A stretch of DNA of 11,108 nucleotides from Nitrospinota bacterium. GTDB taxonomy: Bacteria > UBA8248. The DNA is taken from the NCBI GenBank assembly GCA_011523725.1, contig WTGD01000266.1, positions 1-11,108 of the forward strand, written 5' to 3'. This document shows positions 5,877 through 11,108 of this stretch, piece after piece. Under the pieces are notes generated by a model. The model was not told where the DNA came from. It saw nothing but the letters and a program-made list of their open reading frames with translations, and made no database searches. How positions within the stretch are numbered: position 1 is the stretch's first letter; each line of letters opens with the position of its first letter. The position numbers were made by a program, and so were the translations under genes.

Positions 5877-6977
5877 ATGAACGAGCCAAAGCCCCCCCGC
5901 CAGATAGCGCTCGATGAAGACGTGGGCGCGATATTCGATCACTTCTACGAGGAGGGCTGGACGGACGGGCTGCCCGTCATCCCGCCGACCGAGGAGCGCG
6001 TCGCAGAGACCCTGCGCTACACGGACTACGCGCCGCACGACGTCATCGCCAACATTCCGCCCAGAAACGCGCCCGCCACGGCGGAGATCATCGCCATCAA
6101 CGCCGTGATGGCGGGCTGCAGGCCGGAATACCTGCCCGCCCTCATCGCCGCTGTGCAGGCCATGACGGAGCCCGCCTACAACCTCTACGGCCGCCAGACG
6201 ACCACCCATCCGGGCGCGCACCTGATGATCGTCCACGGGCCGGTTCGGAACGAACTGGAAGTCAACTGCCGCCAGAACGTGTTCGGACAGGGCTGGCGCG
6301 CCAACGCGACGCTCGGCCGCGCGGTGCGGCTCCTGATGATGAACGCGGGCGGCGGCATCCCCGGCGTGACGGACATGGCCACCCACGGGCATCCGGGCAA
6401 ATACGCCTACACCATCGGCGAAGATGAAGAAGGGAGTCCCTGGCCGGCCTTTCATGAGGACAGGGGGCTCGCGCCCGAGACTTCCGCCGTCACCATGCTC
6501 TGCGCCGAGTCGCCCCACAACGTGAACGACCTCGTGAGCAAGACGCCGCACAAATACCTGGGCACGGCGGCTTCCGCCATGAGCCATCTGGGCGCGAACG
6601 GCGTCTACCGGAGCGGGCTGCCGAGCGAGCAGATGCTCGTGCTGACGGCCGAGGCGGCTAGCTGGCTATCGAATCAGGGGTGGTCAAAGGCCGATGTATC
6701 CCAGTTCATCTTCGAGAACGCGCGCCAGCCGATTCGCCTCATGCGCGACCGCGGCGGCTTCGACATGACGCCGCTCGCTCCGTTCGTGAATCTCGATGAT
6801 GACGAGGACATGGCCCCCATCGTCCCGAGGCCGGAAGACATCCTCATCGTGGTCGCCGGCGGCCACGGCCGCCACATGCAGGCCGTCCTCACGGCGAGCT
6901 ACAACCTGAGCGTCACCAAACCCATCACCAGAAAAGACGGAACGCCGATCGGGTCGGTGAGGGAGTTTGTGGAGTAG
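5877..6977 (+). CDS. Conserved protein of unknown function, partner of the UGSC selenoprotein
   Basis: A 366-residue protein with no signal peptide or obvious membrane segment. It has a striking N-terminal G-W-T-D-G-L-P-V-I-P-P-T-E-E (27-40), A-V-M-A-G-C-R-P-E-Y-L-P (76-87), T-T-T-H-P-G-A-H-L-M-I-V-H-G-P (108-122), G-W-R-A-N-A-T-L-G-R-A-V-R (139-151) and H-G-H-P-G-K-Y (170-176). The C-terminal part has D-I-L-I-V-V-A-G-G-H-G-R-H-M. Such long invariant-looking blocks suggest an enzyme, and the several His and Cys (C81, C131) could serve in catalysis or metal binding. I recognise the sequence style from proteins found beside or joined to UGSC domains but know no biochemical function. The ATG at 5877, 7 bp after the UGSC stop, has only a weak ribosome binding site, which suggests translational coupling. 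In-frame starts upstream (for example 5808) overlap the UGSC gene and are less likely. Confidence 0.75.
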   Translation: MNEPKPPRQIALDEDVGAIFDHFYEEGWTDGLPVIPPTEERVAETLRYTDYAPHDVIANIPPRNAPATAEIIAINAVMAGCRPEYLPALIAAVQAMTEPAYNLYGRQTTTHPGAHLMIVHGPVRNELEVNCRQNVFGQGWRANATLGRAVRLLMMNAGGGIPGVTDMATHGHPGKYAYTIGEDEEGSPWPAFHEDRGLAPETSAVTMLCAESPHNVNDLVSKTPHKYLGTAASAMSHLGANGVYRSGLPSEQMLVLTAEAASWLSNQGWSKADVSQFIFENARQPIRLMRDRGGFDMTPLAPFVNLDDDEDMAPIVPRPEDILIVVAGGHGRHMQAVLTASYNLSVTKPITRKDGTPIGSVREFVE

Positions 6978-6997
6978 AGCGCAAGTCTTAGGTCTGT

Positions 6998-7168
6998 TTA
7001 GTTTCTAATCTCGATACCTCGTTCCCTCATGAGTTCTACATACGGGTCATCGACGCCATCGAACAAACCTAATCCTCTCATTTTGTTGACAACGGAAACG
7101 AGTGGTTCTTTGATGGGCTCACGCCCGCTGTTTTTATTTGCACCCTCTTGAATATGCTTGTTGTCCAT
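6998..7168 (-). CDS. Small hypothetical protein (56 residues), AT-richer than neighbours
   Basis: The ATG at 7166-7168 has an excellent ribosome binding site (GGAGAG, 7 nt spacing) and opens 56 codons to TAA at 6998-7000. The peptide starts MDNKHIQEGANKNSGREPIK and ends with FDGVDDPYVELMRERGIEIR. It is charged and soluble-looking; no family is recognised. Short length, a basic/acidic tail and position at the edge of phage-like genes recall small antitoxin or phage accessory proteins, but that is a guess. Base composition is clearly lower in GC than the surrounding genes, as is the 112-bp spacer upstream (7169-7280), which suggests acquired DNA. It converges with the UGSC partner gene with 20 bp between stops. 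Confidence 0.6.
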   Translation of the reverse strand: MDNKHIQEGANKNSGREPIKEPLVSVVNKMRGLGLFDGVDDPYVELMRERGIEIRN

Positions 7169-7280
7169 CGCCTTCTCTCCAAGCCTTTACTATCTCCGAA
7201 AACAGAAATTTCCCGCAAACAGAAAATTTTGTACATCTTATCAGTTGAGCACTTTTTCATATACGATCCTCAAGTCCCCC

Positions 7281-8630
7281 CTACCCCTCCATGTTCACCC
7301 CGAACTGGCCCGCGAGGTGGGTGATGAGCCTGCCGGCGGCGTCATCGCTCATCCAGCCGCGCGCGGTGGCCGTCTCGAGCGCGGTGCTCACACGCAGGAG
7401 CGCCTGGGACATCTTCTCGGTGTCGCGTACGGAGATATCCGGCAGAACGGGCGAGACGCCGGAGCGCATCGCCTCCTCGGGCAGCGCGCCCGCGCGGTGG
7501 GCTTCTTCGAGCTGCTTGTCGGCCATGGCTTGCAAGATGTGGCGCACGGTGCGCTGGCGGCGCGTCATCTTCTTGAGCGTCGGCTGGTCCATGGATTCCG
7601 CCGACGCGCGGTTCACGTCCTCTCCCTGGGCGAACCAGTGAGAGGGAACGCCCACGCCGCCGAGCAGCAGGCCGCGCATCATCTTGGCGATGCCCTGCGC
7701 GCCGGACTCGCCTCCTTTCAGGTCGGGCGAGACGGCCTGCCACTCCTCTTTCTCGTTGTGGACGCGCACGCTGGAGGGCTTGGGCGCGACGCCGTTCTCG
7801 GCGAGCCACTCGGCTATCTTCTCGGGGCCCGCGCCCTTCAAGGTGACGTCGTAGATGAAGCTGTTCTGAAGACGCGCGCGCTCCACGGCGTCGAAAATGA
7901 AGCGCTCATAGGTGTCTATCCAGTCGATGGCGGCGAGGAGATCGGAAGCGCCGCGCGCGGCGTCGCTCGCCTTGTTGATCTGGAACAGGAACGCCTCCCC
8001 GTCGGTGAAGCGCGCACGCTCCTTCTGCGCGGAGGCGCTCAGATAGCCGCGCGGGTCGCCGCCCAGGACCGTCCTGATACGCTTGCCCTTGCGCGCCGCG
8101 CCGCCCGGCCCCCGGGCGCGCAGGACGACCCCGATCGGCAGGGCGCAGTTGTCCGGGTCCGTCACGACCTCTTCGATCAGCCGGGGGCTGACGTAGCCCA
8201 GCCGGACGCGCCCCTCGAAGCGCGAGACGGCGGCGGGCAGCAGGAGTTCGCCGAAAATGCCGAGTTCCGAGACCAGCCGCTCGAAGCGGATGTCCATCTG
8301 GTTCACGGGGTCGACCCAGAACGCCTTCACGGCGCTTAATGCGCTCTCGTCCTCCCCGTGCCAGTTCACCCCCTCGCCCACGACGTGATCCGTCACGATC
8401 TCGATCAGGCGCTGGCCCATCAGGTTCGTGAGCCAAAGCTCATACGCCAGCGCCTGCATGCGCGTATGGGTCCAGGGAGCCACCCCGCCGCGCCCCTCAC
8501 CCAGGGGACGCCAGATTCTCTCGTCCGGGTCAACTCCTGCGCTCATGCGACCTGAACGCCGCGCGGCATCCCCTTTGCTTACGGCTCCCGACTTCCGCCC
8601 GGGAGCCTTCACCCTCTTCACACTCTCCAT
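7281..8630 (-). CDS. Phage portal protein
   Basis: This 449-residue protein resembles phage portal (head-tail connector) proteins. Near the N-terminus a run R-M-Q-A-L-A-Y-E-L-W-L-T-N-L-M-G-Q-R-L-I-E-I-V-T-D-H-V-V-G-E-G fits the conserved start of the portal core. Later come V-S-E-L-G-I-F-G-E-L-L-L-P, I-N-K-A-S-D-A-A-R-G-A-S-D-L-L-A-A-I-D-W-I-D and G-V-P-S-H-W-F-A-Q-G-E-D-V-N-R-A-S-A-E-S-M, typical of the central wing/crown region. In a virion it forms the dodecameric ring for DNA entry. The ATG at 8628-8630 is chosen because GAGGAG lies 6 nt upstream; an ATG two codons earlier (8636) would overlap the terminase nuclease gene by 4 bp. It directly follows the terminase genes, the usual order. 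No head protease or capsid gene follows downstream (7.0-7.3 kb). Confidence 0.75.
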   Translation of the reverse strand: MESVKRVKAPGRKSGAVSKGDAARRSGRMSAGVDPDERIWRPLGEGRGGVAPWTHTRMQALAYELWLTNLMGQRLIEIVTDHVVGEGVNWHGEDESALSAVKAFWVDPVNQMDIRFERLVSELGIFGELLLPAAVSRFEGRVRLGYVSPRLIEEVVTDPDNCALPIGVVLRARGPGGAARKGKRIRTVLGGDPRGYLSASAQKERARFTDGEAFLFQINKASDAARGASDLLAAIDWIDTYERFIFDAVERARLQNSFIYDVTLKGAGPEKIAEWLAENGVAPKPSSVRVHNEKEEWQAVSPDLKGGESGAQGIAKMMRGLLLGGVGVPSHWFAQGEDVNRASAESMDQPTLKKMTRRQRTVRHILQAMADKQLEEAHRAGALPEEAMRSGVSPVLPDISVRDTEKMSQALLRVSTALETATARGWMSDDAAGRLITHLAGQFGVNMEG

Positions 8631-8632
8631 TC

Positions 8633-9280
8633 TCATCTCCTCATAAGCTTCCGCTGCTCGAAAACCTGCGGCGCCACCGTTCCCCCGGCGAGCGGGGCCA
8701 GCACGCCCTCGCTCTGCGCCAGGGATTCGGCCAGCCGCGCATAGGCGCAGGCGAAGCCGAAGTGGTTCTCGTTCCGTTCATACGCCAGCACCGTCTCCCC
8801 GGAGGAGCGGATGCGCGGCTTTTTCCTCAAATTCATCAGGTGACGCTCCACCCCGGCGAGCAGCGCCTCCTCTTCGGTGTCCCTGGGGCTTGGCAGCAGC
8901 ACCCGCCCGGCCCCCTCGTGAAACTCCTCCACGAGGTGATCGAGCAGGTCCTCGCGGTTCATCCGCACGTGGCGGCGCTCCACGCCCAGGAAGGAGACTT
9001 CCTTCGTCTGCATCTCGCCCTCGGTGTGCCGCCAGATGAAGCCTCCGTCGGGATAGAGATCGTATACCGCGCGCGCGGCCCGGGTGTGGGGTCCGCCGTC
9101 GATGACGAACGCCTCCACCCCCAGACCCGGGAACACGGCGCGGCACCGCTCGATGAGACGCTCTATCGGCGGCGCTTCGAAATAGACCCACCGGGCGGGC
9201 CGGCCTTCTTCCCGCTCGCGCACCGCGACCGCACAGGCATCCCCCGTATCGATTCCGCAGAAGCGATGGCGCGCGCTCAT
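8633..9280 (-). CDS. Phage terminase large subunit, separate nuclease half
   Basis: A 215-residue protein with an RNase H-like nuclease pattern as in the C-terminal half of GpA-type terminases: C-G-I-D-T-G-D (8-14, Asp11 as a metal ligand), V-E-A-F-V-I-D-G-G-P-H-T-R (55-67, Asp61 the second), and N-H-F-G-F-A-C-A-Y-A near 172-181 where a third acidic ligand usually sits. It would cut concatemeric phage DNA during packaging. It starts by ATGA overlap with the ATPase-half gene and has GGAGG 7 nt upstream of the ATG. In most phages this domain is fused to the ATPase, so a split gene or a lesion separating one gene in two are both possible. The independent ribosome binding site favours a natural split. 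The expected Asp near 173-176 is absent, which weakens the case for activity. Confidence 0.65.
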   Translation of the reverse strand: MSARHRFCGIDTGDACAVAVREREEGRPARWVYFEAPPIERLIERCRAVFPGLGVEAFVIDGGPHTRAARAVYDLYPDGGFIWRHTEGEMQTKEVSFLGVERRHVRMNREDLLDHLVEEFHEGAGRVLLPSPRDTEEEALLAGVERHLMNLRKKPRIRSSGETVLAYERNENHFGFACAYARLAESLAQSEGVLAPLAGGTVAPQVFEQRKLMRR

Positions 9281-10335
9281 GCGGGCGCCTCCGCCAGATG
9301 GTAGGGCGCGGCGTCGCGCAGCTTCGCGAGCAATTCCCGGGAGATCGGCTGGGTGTCGCCCGCATCGGGGATGGCGAGCGCCGAGCAGCGGAAGCGCGCC
9401 TTTTCGCTAGGGAGGCGGGCGGCGGCCCATTTCGCCGCTACCCGCTCCAGGCGCACCGCGCCGACAGCGAGTTGGGAGAGGCGGTAGCTCCGGTGCCGCC
9501 GACTCGTCCGCCCGGCCACCCACCGCCCTGCTCCCCTGCCGAGCGCGCCGCCGCATTCCGGACAAGCGAGCGCGCCCGCGCGCAGGATGCCGGGCCAGTA
9601 CTCCTCCGGAACGCTCTCGGCGCGGCATGCGGGGCACCTCACGCGCCAGCGCCTCCGGTCCCCCGCCTCGTACATGGCGTGAATGCCAGCGCCCGGGGTT
9701 CTGCCGACGGCCAGGTTGAGCGTCAGGGCGAGTGGCGAGGCGTCGATGCGGTCGTTCGACCACTTGAGGTTTTCCGGCGGAAGATCGTCCACCTCGTCGC
9801 GAATCAGCACGTCGAGCGGAATCGATATGGCGTTGCCGATGTCCTTAAGGCCCAGGATGTAGAGAAAGCGCGAACCCCCGCGTCCGGGGAATTCCTTCAG
9901 GCCCTTGGGCGACGCGCCCTTGTATTTCCCCTCGCGCATGAGCGAGGCCATTCCCCCGCGCCTGAGCGCGGGGCGCACGCGCGTCTGATCGAAGCGGTCG
10001 GCGAAATCCTGATCCGGCAGAAAATAGCCCACGTTCAGGCGGTGGACGATGACGCAGTAAAGCGCAAAGCCGATGGCGAGGGTGGTCATGCCCACCTGCG
10101 CGCCCTTTAAGACGCTGACGGTCCGGTCGGGCGCGCGGTTGTTCAGAACCTCATCGAGCGCGGCGACGATCTCCAGGAGCGCCTCCCTGCCCTCGAAGGT
10201 GAACGCGCCCGTGTCGGCCGAGGTCTCGCTGGTCAGAAACCGGGCCAGCCCGCGCGTCTCGCCCGAAAAGCGGGCGGTTCGGCCCGACGCGAGGGCCATG
10301 CCGGGTGTCCGGATGATCTTCAGGGACTTTCGCAA
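9277..10335 (-). CDS. Phage terminase large subunit, ATPase half (GpA-like)
   Basis: A 352-residue GpA-like packaging ATPase. It has Walker A L-K-G-A-Q-V-G-M-T-T (77-86), Walker B D-V-L-I-R-D-E-V-D-D (175-184, acidic pair Asp180/Glu181) and a zinc-ribbon pair C-P-A-C (234-237) and C-P-E-C (258-261). It drives DNA into the prohead using ATP. The TTG at 10333-10335 is chosen because GGAGGAG sits 8 nt upstream; a longer frame runs to an ATG at 10449 but lacks a ribosome binding site and adds low-complexity residues. It ends by a 4-bp overlap with the separate nuclease-half gene. A hairpin (10358-10376, gggatg/catccc arms) lies in the leader. Confidence 0.7.
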   Translation of the reverse strand: MRKSLKIIRTPGMALASGRTARFSGETRGLARFLTSETSADTGAFTFEGREALLEIVAALDEVLNNRAPDRTVSVLKGAQVGMTTLAIGFALYCVIVHRLNVGYFLPDQDFADRFDQTRVRPALRRGGMASLMREGKYKGASPKGLKEFPGRGGSRFLYILGLKDIGNAISIPLDVLIRDEVDDLPPENLKWSNDRIDASPLALTLNLAVGRTPGAGIHAMYEAGDRRRWRVRCPACRAESVPEEYWPGILRAGALACPECGGALGRGAGRWVAGRTSRRHRSYRLSQLAVGAVRLERVAAKWAAARLPSEKARFRCSALAIPDAGDTQPISRELLAKLRDAAPYHLAEAPA

Positions 10336-10450
10336 TGCCGGGACTCCTCCAGTCCAGGGATGCCGCGCGCATCCCCAGGGGGAGGAATATAGGGGATGGG
10401 ACCTGTAAGCCCCGACGCGCAAATGCGGGCAAATGCGCGCGCAGGGCACA

Positions 10451-10558
10451 TCACGCCTCTTTGAAATGAAAGCGCCCGGCGATCTCCCGCCGCGCGGCGT
10501 TGATCGCGCCCCCGACTTCCTGTAAATCCGTCCCTGAAACGATGTCGAATGAAGGCAG
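10451..10558 (-). pseudogene. yajQ: Truncated yajQ (UPF0234) 5' fragment
   Basis: The 35 codons read LPSFDIVSGTDLQEVGGAIN and end A-G-R-F-H-F-K-E-A before a TGA. This is the canonical start of YajQ-family proteins (MPSFDIVS.., D-x-Q-E-V, A-x-x-E-I, R-F-x-F-K), a nucleotide/c-di-GMP-binding protein normally of about 160 residues. The initiating ATG appears as CTG and no ribosome binding site sits at proper spacing. The frame stops right after F-x-F-K and no later YajQ sequence was found in any frame up to the terminase. It is therefore a broken 5' remnant, oriented like the phage genes that follow it 116 bp downstream. Confidence 0.75.
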
Positions 10559-10884
10559 GTGGTTCGCCGGGGTCCTCTTGAAACCGGGCGCTTGCTACAC
10601 AGGCGGCGCTCGGGATGCTATAGTAGGGCTTACACTCATCCAACGCCCAGGATTGTTCTGGAGACGATTGGGGGGTTTCCCCCGCAAGGAATCCCTATTT
10701 TCCTTGACGCAATGGCTGGTTCCGACGCCCCTCGGGGTGCGAGACCATCTCAGGGAGATTGGTGCATGCGCCTGATGACGGCGGGTATCGGGTCCGAAGA
10801 AGCCGGAAAAATACCCGTTGCCTGAAACCTGAACGAAAACATTTTTCGGATTATTGCTTCAATTTCTAAAGGAGGTTCAAAAAG
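10559..10884 (+). promoter_or_regulatory. Upstream/leader region of the ammonium transporter gene
   Basis: About 326 bp without a convincing gene; ORFs crossing it look like chance GC-rich frames. It holds several inverted repeats. One has a bulged stem at 10744-10751/10755-10763. Another has perfect 7-bp arms 10782-10788/10811-10817 (cgggtat/atacccg) with a 22-nt loop. A G-run/C-run hairpin lies near 10666-10680. AAAGGAGGTT (10868-10877) is an ideal ribosome binding site for the transporter. No sigma-54 promoter (GG-N10-GC) and no glnK/glnB gene, both common upstream of amtB, were seen here. No terminator-like T tract was recognised, so attenuation is not shown. Confidence 0.3.
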
Positions 10885-11108
10885 ATGAAACGCTTCATGT
10901 TGGTCCTTTGGGCCACGGCGCTCACCCTGGCCCCGGGGGTCGCATTCGCGGCCGATAAGCTCGACACCGGGAACACGGCCTGGATCCTGACGTCGACCGC
11001 CCTCGTCCTGTTCATGACGCTTCCGGGCCTCTCGCTGTTCTACGGAGGCCTCGTGCGCGCGAAGAACGTGCTCTCGGTGCTGATGCAGTGCTTCACCATC
11101 GCCTGCGC
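10885..11108 (+). CDS. amtB: AmtB-type ammonium transporter, N-terminal fragment (3' end outside window)
   Basis: The first 74 codons are present to the right edge. The protein has a signal peptide (MKRFMLVLWATALTLAPGV with an AFA-A cleavage-like site near residue 23), then D-K-L-D-T-G-N-T-A-W-I-L-T-S-T-A-L-V-L-F-M (first membrane span). The Amt family signature follows: P-G-L-S-L-F-Y-G-G-L-V-R-A-K-N-V-L-S. Amt proteins form trimers in the inner membrane and conduct ammonia/ammonium into the cell; the cleaved signal peptide is typical of Gram-negative AmtB. Full-length relatives have about 400-450 residues, so over 80% lies beyond the window, and conserved pore residues (His pair, Trp) cannot be checked. 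The ATG has an almost perfect ribosome binding site. A glnK partner gene is not visible upstream; it may follow downstream. Confidence 0.93.
   Translation, partial: MKRFMLVLWATALTLAPGVAFAADKLDTGNTAWILTSTALVLFMTLPGLSLFYGGLVRAKNVLSVLMQCFTIAC

Larger units (their letters stand above)
7281..10335 (-). mobile_element. Prophage remnant: terminase and portal module
   Basis: Three minus-strand genes in the classical packaging order (terminase ATPase, terminase nuclease, portal) touch or overlap by 4 bp and form one transcription unit. No capsid, protease, tail, lysis, integrase or repressor gene is seen on either side, so only a packaging cassette is left. Alternatives are a gene transfer agent fragment or a satellite. 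No flanking direct repeats were recognised by eye, so the boundaries are simply those of the genes. Confidence 0.6.

Noticed and set aside
7158..8339. Plus-strand 393-codon frame over the portal gene
   Set aside because: No family-like motifs; rich in Arg/Ala/His-type shadow composition. The minus-strand frame has portal motifs and continues an operon with the terminase genes.
10422..10440. Repeat of gcaaatgcg twice in tandem
   Set aside because: Only two short units in a GC-rich leader; no sign of a longer array, so no CRISPR or iteron claim is made.
10559..10825. An 88-codon plus-strand ORF in the amtB leader
   Set aside because: Arg/Gly-rich sequence without motifs or ribosome binding site; overlaps inverted repeats and looks like a chance frame.

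Overview
The window is GC-rich, single-copy-looking bacterial DNA, probably from an uncultivated Gram-negative-like organism that uses selenocysteine. A species cannot be named from the sequence alone. Two reading frames are interrupted by a TGA exactly where a catalytic Cys or Sec is expected. Each TGA is followed at the right distance by a stem-loop that fits the bacterial SECIS pattern. As I recall, OsmC-like and UGSC-type selenoproteins were both reported from marine metagenome selenoproteome surveys, so a marine or sponge-type uncultured lineage would fit (inference).

Layout. Bases 2-253 hold the 3' end of a YbbR/CdaR-like gene. Bases 254-690 form an intergenic region full of short inverted repeats, with a possible 30-codon ORF and a strong bidirectional terminator at 655-688. 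A small hypothetical gene (688-882, minus) diverges from a selenocysteine-containing OsmC-like peroxidase gene (1018-1515, plus). That gene converges on a guanine-deaminase-like gene (1549-2022, minus). About 200 bp of relatively AT-rich spacer then leads into a plus-strand operon: a 3-hydroxyisobutyrate-dehydrogenase-family reductase followed by two tandem, clearly duplicated luciferase-like (LLM) flavin oxidoreductases. After a 146-bp gap comes a second plus-strand unit: a UGSC-family selenoprotein (5315-5869) and a 366-residue partner protein of unknown function (5877-6977).

From about 7.0 to 10.6 kb the coding strand switches and the content changes. There is an AT-richer 56-codon hypothetical gene, then a compact phage head module (portal, terminase nuclease half, terminase ATPase half) whose genes touch or overlap by 4 bp. 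No capsid, protease, tail or integrase genes are visible, so this looks like a prophage remnant. Directly upstream lies a 35-codon scrap of a yajQ (UPF0234) gene with a CTG where the start codon should be. The window ends with a 326-bp leader and the first 74 codons of an AmtB-type ammonium transporter.

Functionally, the LLM/dehydrogenase operon suggests oxidation or reduction of a small organic substrate. The two selenoproteins suggest thiol/peroxide redox chemistry. The phage module is probably inert.
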